From the NCBI GenBank assembly GCA_034336665.1, contig CM067566.1, forward strand, positions 17,652,330 to 17,716,329: a stretch of DNA of 64,000 bases, in the 5' to 3' direction. Under the pieces are notes generated by a model. The model was not told where the DNA came from and did no database searches. It saw only the letters and a program-made list of their open reading frames with translations. Made by a program: the position numbers and the translations under genes. Positions 12,901-24,679 of this stretch are shown piece by piece. This DNA comes from Luscinia megarhynchos. Its lineage: Eukaryota; Chordata; Aves; Passeriformes; Turdidae. How positions within the stretch are numbered: position 1 is the first letter of the stretch; every line of letters starts with the position of its first letter.

Positions 12901-14910
12901 ATCAGGGTGGTTTTGACTCCCAGAATCCAGAGGACCTAAGAGATGACTCAGTGCCACCTTCCTCTCCAAACCATGTACAGAGATGGAGGGCAGAAGGAAT
13001 GCTTTTTAATGAGCCAGTAATAAACTGGTCACAATCAAAAAGCAGCTTTGTTTGAGTTTGTGTGTACATATATCTATACATTAATGCATACATCTATCTG
13101 CAGAGGAACCCTAATAAGATCAATACTCTTATTGAACATATTTACCTCAGTATGTGCTTATCCCTTCCAATAAAATTATTCATATAAAACACATTGAGTT
13201 AAACTCTGCAGTCAATACACCATTTTGGCTATTCAGCACCCCTTCAGTCATCCTCCTCGTACCTGAAAGGTCAGGCTACAGCATTATTTCTTCATTTTCA
13301 CATCTGAGTCACCAAACAAGAATCACCTCCTGTATGAGGAGATACACATTTAAGTTTTGCCACCCTCCAGCTTACAGAAAATGACCTGTAAATGTAGCTG
13401 GCCAGTGCAATCTGTCACTAAATGCTCATCGTGTTCCCCTGTTCCTTTTTATCTGCGGAAGTGATGAAATGCAAACTAAACTTTTTTTGGTAAATCTCAT
13501 CCTTCCTAGGGGTGGAGCTCCTTTTCATTGGTTCTTCTTAGATGTGACTTAGGAAAATATCTGGGGTGTTTGTTTATGTAATCTTGCTCTTGTCAGCCTG
13601 CCTGTGATACCAGAGCTCTCGTCTGGCTGCCAGTCTCGCTTCTCTCTCACAGACACTTCATCCCATTGGAATCAATAGGTAAGAATCAATAAAATGCAAA
13701 TGCTGCACTTTATCCTGGCTGCTCCAGACTGCTTTCTTTCAGCTCTGGAAATACAGTGGCTCTCCCTTCAGCCTACACAAGGCAGTGTAAGGAAGAGGAA
13801 AGAAAGGTCCCAGGTAGCCAATGGGCAAGAAAAGCACCAAGGCTTGCTCAGCTCCCAGCAGCATCAGTGGGCACCCAGGTATCTTTTCTTTTGCCTTTAT
13901 TCTACTGATTCAGGAAACAGATGCATACTGCAATACCCTCCCAGGGAGTGGCTTTGCCAAACATCAGCAAGAGCAAAGGCACTGGTGTACTTTTAGAAAA
14001 GCAAAACCTGGAAAACTGCTTCTCTAAGCTCAGCAGACTTCAACCACTGCCCAGGCCAGATGGTTTAAACCAGCGATTGTTTCACCACTGCCATGAGGCC
14101 AAAAGCTGTATTCATCCATCACCACATCCTTAACCCCAGCTCCCTCCTCAGTCTCTTTTTGACAGACTGCTGCCTCTGACAGCTTCACCTTCTGCGATTT
14201 TCAGACCCCACAAATCACTGCTGGCAGAGCAGGAGCTCAGTAAAACAACCCAATTGTACAATTCCCTCTCTAAACTGGCCACCAACTGTACAGACACCTA
14301 AATAAGGCAGTCTTTCAGCCTAGGATTTCCAGAGAAATCATCACCCACTAATCATGCAGGGCATGATGGACTGTGGCAGGGGCAGTGGCAAGGCTGTGGG
14401 CAGCATTTCTTGCCACAAGGCAAATCAATTTGAATACTCCTTCTATTCCAATACTTGTTTACCATTAACTTATCCCTGGTTTATTTCAAACAATAATATA
14501 ATTTATATGGGCATGGTGCATTTTACTTCACTGAGAAGTTAAGGTCTCCAGAGACTCACACTAAAATCGTACTGATATTGTCAGCAATGTAATTGCCACA
14601 TGGTCTCCACAGACTTCTATTGAAATTGCTTTCCTCTCCTAATCTCAAGCAGTAGGAACAACATCCCAACAGAGACTCCAAAGACTTGCAATGGAGTCAT
14701 GTTCCATCATAAATGGTCTCATAATGATCCTCTTTAGACATCCTCTGAAACTACCAAGAGATTGGTGCTGCACAGTATTTATTTTCCACGACGTTCTGTA
14801 AAGGACATTAATGTTCTCTCCCTTGAATCCTGGAACTCACGTCCTATTAAAAAACTTTATGAGCAGTAACTACTTCACTGCTTCACTGCAGTCCCCCACA
14901 GAGCCTTCAG
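9995..14910. other. Non-coding DNA with GC-richer patches
   Basis: No gene is recognised. The longest open frame of the window (11266-11811, + strand, 181 codons) lies in a GC-richer patch at about 11170-11810 that has frames open on both strands. Its translation is rich in P, Q and H with no recognisable domain, so I treat it as chance. A second such patch is 12620-12980. A POU octamer ATGCAAAT occurs at 13694-13701, and a forkhead-like TGTTTGTTTAT at 13567-13577. Consensus-like splice donors (GTAAGT at 10782-10787, GTAAGA at 13679-13684) lack convincing exons. Confidence 0.5.
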
Positions 14911-14932
14911 TATATATATATATATATATATA
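14911..14932. repeat. (TA)11 microsatellite
   Basis: Eleven uninterrupted TA units. Dinucleotide tracts of this length are often polymorphic. No adjoining transposon tail was recognised. Confidence 0.95.
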
Positions 14933-15580
14933 TTTTCACAAACTGCACTACTGAGTTGCAACTGAATTAGGAAACATACCCTTTACCCAACAGACTGAAA
15001 CAGATCCCAAGGATTTGTTTTGCTCTGTGAGGCAATGACAAGAGGAGGGGAGAAAGAAAATATATTCTTTCACCAAGAAAACAGACTATCTTCTTGGGAG
15101 ACACGCTGGCCCATGCACGACAGTCCTAACAAAAGGGTTAGCAGCACACTCAGTGATAAAAGTTGCTGGATTTGTGCAGTGGAGGCTGCAAAGGTTATTT
15201 TCCCCCTTGTTTCCCTTGGTTATACAATACAGACAGCTGGCCAAGTCCACCTGAAGCAGTGCCATGCTGAGAAAGGGGATTTAAACCCCCCTGGGTGCAG
15301 GAGGAGGCTTAAATTGCATGATGGAAGACAGATTCTAAATCTAGTCCACCTCTCTTTATCTTTGACACCTCTTCAACTCAGAGAACAAATAATCCAAGTT
15401 TCTGAGCTTCTGGATAAAGTTCTTTCTCAACAGGAAAGCTGAATATATGCTCAGGTTGCAGCACACAGCAAATTCTGGAATTAGTTTTTGAAGTTTTTTG
15501 TCTCAACAGGTTTGGAGTGTGAGTATCAGCAAGGTTTTCAATACTCTACTGGGGCATTTCTTATTTTAGAGAAAGGGACA
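14933..15580. other. Non-coding DNA, one chance open frame
   Basis: A + strand frame of about 140 codons is open at 15020-15442. Its translation shows no domain, signal peptide or repeat that I recognise, and it is not bounded by clear splice sites. It lies beside the CR1 copy but does not resemble CR1 reverse transcriptase or gag-like protein. I treat it as a chance frame. Confidence 0.5.
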
Positions 15581-15910
15581 CACAGAATTATTAAGTTGTC
15601 ATAGAATCATTAAGTTGGAGAAGACCTTTAAGATCAACAGGTCCAACCATTAACCCAGCACTGCCAAGTCTACCACTAAATCATCTCCTTAAATGCTACA
15701 TCTATACATCTTTTAAATTACCTCCAGGGCTGGTGACTCAACTGCTTCCTTGGACAGCCTGTTCCAATGTTTGATGACCCTTTCATTGAACATTTTTTCC
15801 TAATATTCAGCCTAAACCTTCCCTGGCATTTGAGGCTGTTTCTCTCACCCTATCACTTGTCACCTGGCAATAAGGTGAGAGTGACCCTCACCTCACTACA
15901 ACCTCCTTAG
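15581..15910 (-). repeat. CR1 LINE, 5'-truncated 3' end
   Basis: Read on the + strand, this starts with the reverse complement of the CR1 octamer tail (CACAGAATTATTAAGTTG, then TCATAGAATCATTAAGTTGG) and runs through GACCTTTAAGATCAACAGGT, TCCAACCATTAACCCAGCA, ACCTCCAGGGCTGGTGACTC, CAGCCTGTTCCAATG, the TTTTTTCCTAATATTCAGCC block and TATCACTTGTCACCTGG, ending near ACAACCTCCTT. This is the order of blocks in the avian CR1 3' region on the reverse strand. CR1 is the dominant LINE of birds; it mobilises by target-primed reverse transcription, and most copies are severely 5'-truncated like this one (about 330 bp, no ORF2 part left). The copy is moderately diverged, with small indels. Subfamily assignment would need a library search. 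No target-site duplication is obvious, as is usual for CR1. Confidence 0.93.
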
Positions 15911-17844
15911 TTCATGGAGAAAGGAGGAGCAGAGATGAGCAGAGGCTTAAGGGACAGAACACTCATATTCCTTTCTTGTCTCTGCTTGTTCTAGGATTCA
16001 TGTGGTGCTGGTACTTGAAGGCTTTCAGAAAGTCACCTCAGGTGCCTCTGACTCCCCTTTTACAGAAGGATTCAAGGATAATCACCTGCCACATATGACA
16101 CAGGAGATGATGCTTTAATAACATAAAGGAAACTAAGAACATTGAACAAATTATTCTTCCTTCTGGGATATCAAACTACCCTATGTAGCAGAAAATGGAA
16201 GAAAAATCCTTTAGTCAGTTTATACTTACCCCAGCTATTCTACTCCAGCAGTCATGTGCTGGAAATCTCATATAAATGTCATTTCTAGCCTTTGGCTGCA
16301 TTTGCCATGATATTAGATGGTACAGAGGCATTTCATACTGAAAAAAGGATTTTTCTGAGTTAAAAATAAAGGCTGATCAGCTGCTTGTAAAAAGCCACCA
16401 TTAGAAAAGTCTATTGCATCCGTGTCACAGACATGAGATACCCTCTGAGTCAAAGGTCTACTGGGAGAGTAGCAAGGACAAGATTATTTCTTTTGCTTGG
16501 TATGTAGAATAAGAAACTTATTAATATATAGCTGCATGCAAATGTAAGATATAATTACTACTAATAACAATTATTCAAGCTCTGTAGGGAGAAATGGATC
16601 AATGGTCTTATCCTGGTCTTGTCAGAACCTGATCTTTACCATGAAAACTTATGAGCCAATCTACATTGTGAATTAACTGAGTCACAGCTTATATTCACTA
16701 GAGAAAAGAGCCCTGATCTGCTGCCATTTCACAGTGCAGATTTTAAAATCAGCAAGCATTTTAGTTTTATGGCTGAGTAAGATCTACTGCTCAGCACTAC
16801 ATGCTTGTATAATATTGAACATTGTCAACTATACTCTGGCTTACACTGGTCCACTGTAGGATAAAAAAAAAATAGTGTCTACATCTAAAATTTAACAGTC
16901 TTAAGGCTTTGGTACAAGCCATTTTGAAGTATTAGATTATTTTTATGTCACAAAATAGTTCATTGTTTTATTTTTCATTCCTAGTCAAAATTGCATCTTT
17001 TCTAGCTGTTAATGAACCCTGCCTAAAGTAGACATTTACATTCAGCCTATTTACCTGATGCATAATGCTTTATGAAAAAAACAGCTCTAAATGATACAGC
17101 TAGAATTTTATTACAGACTTTTGGTGCAAATAATAAAATCTTTCTACAGCTAATGAAGTGCCCAACAAAGCAAGTCTGTTAGTTAGTAAAAATAAATGCT
17201 TTTAAAAACAATCAAGATATTAGAAAAATATGGGTTTCAATAAAAGACTTGTTTGTACATTTCATATTAATTGACATTTATTACTTTCAGGTTTTCTGCA
17301 ATTCTAATAGCATGGAAATAAGCATCAGGAATGGGAACTTTCAGGATAACTAATTTATATTAAAAAAACAGAGGGTTCAAACAAAGGCAATGTTTGCCTT
17401 CCTGGATTAAGGGTTTCCACCAGTCATTCATATTTGTAAATATAGCAGAGTTTCTTCTCCTGTAATCTCCTGCACTCACGTGAGAAGCTCTCCTGGTCTT
17501 TCCACTTCCTACTCTGCTAACAAGGATCACGCCAAGGTGGTGTGCTCACATGCATGTATCTATCTGTGCATGATACACAAGATTAAGCTTTTGGGGGTCA
17601 TGGCCTCTCTGTAAGTACTTTAAGAGATGTATGCTTATAGATCAGTTAATAATAATGTGAAGAACATGAAGATTTAACTTTCATTCAAATTATCTGTTCT
17701 AGACAGAACAGACCACAAGATTATGCCACACAATTTCTGCTAATCCACAGGCTATCACATTTCACACAGATGCTCTACATTCAACCCAAAATTTCAGGTA
17801 AATGACACCAGTTCAACTCTCAGACGACCAGAGTTAAACATTTG
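15911..17844. other. AT-rich non-coding DNA
   Basis: No gene or recognisable repeat. The part from about 16480 to 17400 is AT-rich and complex, with an octamer ATGCAAAT at 16536-16543, so some of it could be constrained. There are no long open frames and no RNA gene signatures. Confidence 0.5.
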
Positions 17845-17920
17845 ATAAACAGAAACTGAAGCTCAGTCAAATACCAAAGACCTTGAAAATAGGAAGAAAT
17901 CAGGTTAGAACCTGGCAGCA
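17845..17920 (-). repeat. Probable MIR SINE fragment
   Basis: CAGAAACTGAAGCTCAGTCA, followed by an AAGACCTTG-like word, AGGAAGAAATCAGG and GAACCTGG, follows the order of the reverse-complemented MIR core (gaggaaactgaggcacag ... caaggtcacacagctaggaagtggcagag ... gaaccc). It is more diverged than the copy at 8376-8475. The alternative is chance similarity; a profile search would decide. Confidence 0.5.
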
Positions 17921-20900
17921 GAAAAAGAACTCCAGAAAAGTGACCACATATTCACATCTTCCAGTCTTCCCATGATGGTTCACAAGACTGTATCCATGTC
18001 AGTCAAACACAAACAATGAGGCTCAGGAGTGAGCATTGCTACCCACTGTTCCAGACCCCACCTGCATGTATGGAATACATCAGGCTCTAGAGACAGTTAT
18101 TAAAACAAATTCAATTAATTGTGTGAGGGGGGAAAAAGAAGTCAGCTTCTTGCAGGTGACTGGCTGGAGTCCTGATGTACAAGACTTTATTATAACCACT
18201 TTCCTGAGGTGGGACCTCAAGGGTGATGGATGTGCTGAAAGCAGTGAAGGTGACCCAGTTCTGCCCACAGCATCCAAAAGAAAAAGAGTAAGAAGTGCTC
18301 TGAGCACAGACCTTAAGGAAAACACACTCATACCTCTCCATGGCTCCAAAGGACCATAGGTACTCTACTACAGGAGAAAGCAACTTCTTCCAAAAGGAAT
18401 TCCAACTTCATCTCAAAAAACACAGGCCATGGAAAGCCCTGTACCTCACAGCAAACTGCCCTCATCCCCCACAATAAATGTGTATTATTCAAGGCTGAGT
18501 TAGTCAAATTTCAGCCCTTGGATTTCTTTGTGTTTTTGCAGGCAGACCAAAAAGCTGCCACCCCTGAATTCCAGCTGGCACTACTTTCCAAAGCATGCTT
18601 CCCCATTCTTTTTCCAGCTGTATGCAAGCTGCTCCTCATCCTTACCTGGAGATCAATTACATGCACACGCCTCAAAGCTATACACAGCTCACCCCGAAGA
18701 GACCAGGGGCTCTGCAGCCAAGGACTGCAAGTCCAGATGTGACTGAGATGAGACTTAAGGTAATTTGCAGGGCAAAATCCAGAGGACAACTACCACTGAC
18801 TTTTGGAGGGCCAGGATTTATCCAGGCTAGTAGTTTTAATAGAAAATTCTCAAGAGTGGGTATTTCAGCCAATGTCTTGGCAAATTTTCAGCTCAGGTAA
18901 TTATGCTATGCCCTCTTAAAATTCCTTTGAAGTTTCACTTGGCAGAGTTAAACCTCCATGTCCTTTCCTGGACCTGCAAAGACATGAAACTATGAGGGCC
19001 TATCCCAGAAGCAGCATCACCTCAGGGATGCACTAATGACTTCTCCCTGGGCCGATTTTGAGGCACTCAGATATCAGAGGGAGGAAAAGTTAGCTTAGAG
19101 ACAGAGGAAACTGCAGTGATGCTCTTAAAAAGGAAACTGCAATAAGCTTAGCAAGAGATTACAACATTACAACAAAATACAGACAAGCAAAATCTAAGTT
19201 CTTTCCCTGGAAAGACAAGTGTTAGCAGGTTCCCTTCCCATTAACAAAGCAGAAGTCCACAGGTTGTATTTGCACAGTAACCTTCAGAAATCTTCACAAA
19301 GAGCAGGAGATTAGCACCACTCACACACGCATTGCTCAGCTGTAAGATGGCAGCACCTTCTGTACTCGTCTAGGAAATTACAGCACTGTATGTACACAAT
19401 TGATGCCTAAGTGCAGTTCTTTTTCAAGGGCAGTAAAACCTGAGAGTTGCACGATGAGCAAAATGAGAGACGCAGCAATGTAAAAACATCCAAAGGCTTT
19501 GCATTGCTTTTTCAGAATTAGTGTGTACAGTATAAATTTATTGATGCTTACTGCTGTTTTGAACTGATAAAACATTTCTTTAAGAGCCATATATTTTCAT
19601 TTTAAATATCTTTTCTCAGAGTAGTTAAAAGTATTCAGAAAGAAAATATGCTCTTCAGTGCAAAATCAATCACCTCATTTAATGTAATCATCAAGGAATG
19701 TCTCAATTATTATTAATAATACAGAACAGATTATATTGCAATATTCATAAATTCTACACTTTTTGCTGGACCACCACTAAAAAGTTCAAGCAGAAAATGA
19801 GACCATTTGAAAAAATGAGGTATACTTTTATTTTATTCCTGGTGCTAAATTTATCTTTAACAAAAGAAAGAAGTCATTTTAACTATCCTGTATTCAGACC
19901 ATTCTGAAACTGCATCTGCAGAGAAAACTGTTCTTGCAGCAAAATCTCCTGAATACCTCTGGTGATTTTTTCATGTATATCAGTTGTCACAGCCCCAGTT
20001 TGGCATCAAAGACTAGGGACAAGTATGTCCTGAAGACACCCCTCTCTCCTTCCCCAATGACATAGTGCCTAAACAGTTGTCTTATCATGAACAGCTGTCT
20101 TATAGATGGTTAAAGGCATGTGAAGTTAATGCTATCCTAAAAAGTAAACTCTCTTCCCATGCTATGATTCAGAAAGAATAAACACTTTTTACTATTTAAT
20201 GTTTATTATCTAGGGAAGCCCACCATAGTTTGTTTAAATTAGAAAAAACAAAACCAACACGCAGACCGTGTAATTTGCAAATGAAGACTCCCTCAATTTC
20301 AACAACTTTGGTCTGCACAGTTCCCTGAAGCTCTTTTTTTCCTGGAGCAGTAAAATGTGCTCTTATACCAGTAAATGGTCTGCTGCCTATCTGGGGAGAG
20401 AGATTTCAGGTAGGTTACGGGCTGCAGCAAAATCAGATCCAAATTAAATGTTAACTTGGGCAGAACCCCCATATGCACTTCTGAGCTGCTGCTCTAGCAT
20501 CATTTTCATCCTCTGCAGCTGCTGGGCTGAGATGAGAGTACGAACCCCAAATTCAGAGGGAGAGACAGGAATCACTTTTGGCATTCTATCCCTTTCCTTA
20601 CCCTTTCTGCTGGGAAGGACAAAAAAGATAAAAGCAAGTTGATATGAGAGTGAATTCTACATTTGTAGCCAGAATTCAGAATTCATATTAGTCTCTGGAG
20701 CTTGATTCAAGAGGAAGTATCTTGAAGCAAGAAGCCTCCAGTGAACAAGTGTTTTAAAAGATGTGCTCAGTAGTTCTGTATATGTATTTTTTTACTGCTG
20801 CCTTAGAAGAAACTCCTGCCAAGATAGTACACTTTTTAAGAAAATGCAATAGCTTCCCTTAGTAACTCTCACTCCAGTGATATCTTCTGCTCTCACACCC

Positions 20901-21989
20901 AGCTTCATCCTACCCAAAACAGCAAAAAAGAGCACACAAGACATACAATCCTTAAATAACAAAGATCATAAGCAACTCACAGTGTAAGACCCATAGGGCA
21001 AATCCAGGTGGCACAAACACGGGCTTAAGTTACACATTTTGGGCTTCACATACAGTGCAGGGCCAGGAAGAAAAGCAAGCCACTTGAGTGACTGCCAAGT
21101 GCACAGGAATGCACCACATCCATGACATGAATTTGCTCACCCTGCTCCTTGCTGCAGCTCCAGGCACTGTCTGAAGACACAGCACGTAAGCCTTGCTCTC
21201 AGGAGATGAGCAGGAGAAAGCTCAGCAGCACTTCTGAGCCTCACCTGTGGCCTGACCCATTACAGCCCAGTGCCTCCCACATCTCCACTGCTGATCACTC
21301 TCACCTGCCACTAGCACAGCCCCTGGCAGCTGGGGCAAGGAGCAGGATCCTATTCTCTCAGCCTGCAGTAAGGGCTCCACTCCCCTTTGCCTCCATGTAA
21401 GGAATGGTCAATACCAATAAATCTGCCCCCAGAAATGAGACTGCCATTACCAATGAGCCATTCCTCTAACCAGATCCTCAAAAAATAAACTTATCATCTC
21501 TTCAGTTCTTTTCACATGGCTGAGCCATCTTCCAGGTTAGCAAATAAAGATTAAAAGCATTCAGTTCTGCAGGGGTATGCACCAGGAGAAATAAATACAT
21601 TGCCACTAGAGAAACTCTGATCCTTTTAGAATACTGGAGCACTATTAGGCTCATTGCTAGCATCCATAATAAATACTGTACTCCTAAATTTAAAAGGCCC
21701 ATTTAAAATATTCCTAGACACAGTGACCATTTAACAAGTTTATACTGAATAGCGTGAAAGAAAACAGAACAATTTGGTTTTCAAACACCCAGCACTGATA
21801 CTATTGACATTTAGTTCCCCCCCAGCCTTAACCTTATCTTCTTTGTCCTTGTCTCTCCCATTATTCTTCCTTTCTTTGTTTACTTGATCTTACTTTTCTC
21901 ATCCTGTCATTTACACAGTAACATTATTTTAACGAGTACATTTGAACAGGAACTACACCAATTACTACATCATCCATTTTTGCTTAGCC
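17921..21989. other. Non-coding DNA, nothing recognised
   Basis: Open frames at 18036-18383 and 18511-18900 overlap on both strands and encode nothing recognisable. An AGGAAACTGCA 11-mer occurs twice near 19105-19145. The stretch 19370-19620 is AT-rich and complex and could be constrained sequence. The part from 21130 to 21400 is slightly GC-richer. No repeats or RNA genes were identified. Confidence 0.5.
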
Positions 21990-22500
21990 TTTATAAAGAA
22001 AGGGAGGGGAAAGAAAGTAAAAAGATTAAACCAAATGCAATAGTTTCGAGTTCCTTGCAAAGTGCCACTGCATCTCAAGTTAAGCTTGCTCTCTGCAGTG
22101 AATGTATAAAATATATTCAGTGCCGTATAAGTAATGACATATCAATTAACTGTGTCACAAGGTCTAAAAATATGCAAATTACTGTACTTCAATTAGAAAA
22201 ATCTACATCCTTGGAGAATATTGTAAATCAGGAAATTTGGGAGACATTAAGAGTAATCAGTGAAGGAAAGCATGCACTTTCCCCCGTATCCTATTTTTAT
22301 ACATACATAATGAAATAATTATAGCTACACTGTATTTATGCCTCTGCAAAAATATTAAAATCTTAAGATCTTTACAATGATAAATTTAATCCACATTACG
22401 TTTGCAGACAACATTAATTATATGAAAAAGAAATCTATTATCATTCAATATAACTAAGTTGAAACTAATTTGGACATGTAAATTAGACATACGACTTTTC
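21990..22500. promoter_or_regulatory. Candidate conserved non-coding block
   Basis: AT-rich, non-repetitive sequence with a perfect octamer ATGCAAAT at 22172-22179 (POU-domain type), an ATCAATTAAC homeodomain-like word at 22141-22150 and AATAATTATA words near 22314-22323. It also keeps a partly open frame (21884-22318, 144 codons), but that frame is stop-poor by chance and its translation is unrecognised. The call is inference; conservation must be tested by alignment. Confidence 0.3.
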
Positions 22501-23839
22501 CATAGTAGCAGTATATTAGAAAACAGACTTTTAAAAGAGGTAGATTAATTGAAGAGGTCACATGTGTGAAAAAGGCAAGTATGTTTCATTTGATTCTATG
22601 AAAAAAATATATATTGAGAAAAATAATGTATATACTCATTTTGAGAAGAAGTTTTTACGTTTTAACAGCAGCTCTTCAATGATTATTTTTCTGTTAGGAA
22701 TGCTATGTCATACCCAGAGCCTATCAGTCTAGGGTGTGCACCTGCAAATGTGTATGGCAGTGTCAGTTTTCAAAGAATGGGTCACTCACCACTGTAGCAG
22801 CTGTGGTGATATCTTTTGTTTGAAATTCAATTTGCATCTGTTTCAGAGATGCCATAAGAATGCATATAAGGAGCAAGCACATGACTTGGATCTGCAGTGT
22901 CTCCATTCCCCACAACCCACTGTAGCCCTCAAAGGACTGTACGAACCAGCAGGAGACAACTCCCAGGATTGCTCCAGCAGAAGGAAAGGGACCTTTCCAA
23001 AGAGCCTTGCCTGCATGTTGGAGAGCCTGTTGGGAAGGAAGTCTGTTCTCTTGTTCACCATGGAGTTTCTCCATCTCCTGAAAGTGCTGATGGTGACCAC
23101 CACGTGATGAGGACCCTGAGGCATTCAGTGCCTTTTGGGACAATGCTGAAGTCCACCATGCCTGGGTCACCTCCCAGTGAAGCTCCCATGGCTCATTCCC
23201 CAGACAGCAATCATTGGGAGAGAGCAGGGTGAGCATCCCAGAGATGCCTGGGACAAGGGGAAGGTGCAGCTACCCAAGCAATGGGTTCCTCTGCAGACAC
23301 AATCATACAGGAGACAGGCACACAAAGGCAGCCAAATTCATGCATGGATCAATTGCAAAGATGAAGCAGTCCAACATTCCAACATTAAAAGTGTGGGGTT
23401 TTAAATACCACAATTATGGTCTTGCATTTATCTGAGGAATAGGGGCACCCAGTGGCCAGTGCAATCAATCAGAGATAAACAGGCAAGATCAGGAAAGACC
23501 CAAGAACAGAAGTGAGTCCTCTAACAAACTCTGACTTGGGAGCTGAGGCCACCCAACCATGACAAAAGGTGCTCAGAGCACTGCAGTTTGTAAATATCAG
23601 AAGACTACAGAGGTTCAGAAGGGTCAAGGCTATGTGGGATTATTCCTGGGGTTCTCCACAAGTCACTCAGGACTCAATTCTGCTCTTAATGAAGGTGACA
23701 TTTTTCCTCATTGACTTTGATGAAAAAAGGGACCAGCCCTTCAAGAAACCCATCTTAAACAGCTGCCATTGACCTGTGCACACCACCACTATTAAAATAG
23801 TATCACACACATCTGTCTCTCATCAAAATCAGAGCTATA
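22501..23839. other. Non-coding DNA, GC-richer patch with overlapping frames
   Basis: Between about 22880 and 23310 the sequence is GC-richer, and frames are open on both strands. The longest, on the minus strand at 22763-23236 (157 codons), contains a hydrophobic stretch around residues 88-100 and another near residues 117-126. I cannot match it to a family. An old retroelement fragment is possible but unsupported. An ATTTGCAT reverse octamer lies at 22830-22837. Confidence 0.45.
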
Positions 23840-24340
23840 AATGGATTTTTAAAATGTATATAGGCCAGTTTTACTTAAGCAAAGGAGATTTCCGATAAAC
23901 ATGCAAATAGGAATTTAAACAGCAATTTAAAGACCACGAATTCAATTCTCATTACTTATGCAAACTATCATGGTCTTGTCATGCTTTATTTCTCTGCCTT
24001 ATCATTTTATCCATGGTATTTCCCCTCTCTTGCTGTATTTTCTTTTTTTCCTGTCATCTACATTTTCTGGATGCATTTTTAATGTCCTTACCTCCATATT
24101 TTAACCTTTCAGGTAATATAGGATTTACAGCAGCATACAGGGTACAGGCATTCATATGTAAGGGAAGGCACCTCCTGTAATTCCTGATACATAATTGCAG
24201 GAAACAGAAAACTTAATTATATTATCGGACAAGTAGTTTATCATTTGAACCTAAGGGCATTTTTAGGCTGCAAGCAGAAAACAGATAAGACACATTTACA
24301 ATTGCATTTCTACATCTTAAAACTTTGAAAAACTGTAAGT
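23840..24340. promoter_or_regulatory. Candidate conserved non-coding block
   Basis: Complex AT-rich sequence with an octamer ATGCAAAT at 23901-23908, a related TATGCAAAC word near 23958 and a TTAATTATATTA homeodomain-like stretch near 24213. There are no repeats and no coding potential. This texture fits a developmental enhancer, but that is inference only. Confidence 0.3.
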
Positions 24341-24679
24341 GGTTATTTATAGGGAATAGCTGTATTTCCTTTAAAAAAATATTTTATTTAGTTCAATCTG
24401 TGTTAGATTTATTTGCCATATTTCTGTTTGTCATTATAGTTGAGGAAAATACCAGAATATCCATCCTTCCTGAACTGTAGGACAGCTATCAGATAAGGAT
24501 CAGAACAAATTCTAAAAAAAACCCTCACGAGTTATGATTAACTCTATGTAAAAAGAGGACAGGCAAGGGGAAAAAATACAAGGAAGAGAGAACCATAATC
24601 ACCAACTACCATTCCTATGGGAAGGGAAGGGGAGGAAAAAACCAAAGAAAAAAAAAGCAGAATGAGCAAGAGACAGAAG
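24341..24679. other. AT-rich spacer, nothing recognised
   Basis: A-rich sequence with short homopurine stretches around 24555-24660. No gene, repeat family or clear motif cluster. Confidence 0.5.

Noticed and set aside
15020..15442. 140-codon frame next to the CR1 copy
   Set aside because: It does not resemble CR1 protein, and no start context, splice sites or domain supports a gene.
22590..22606. TGATTCTATGA resembling a CR1 tail octamer
   Set aside because: The preceding sequence shows none of the CR1 3' UTR blocks, so this is an isolated word in AT-rich DNA.
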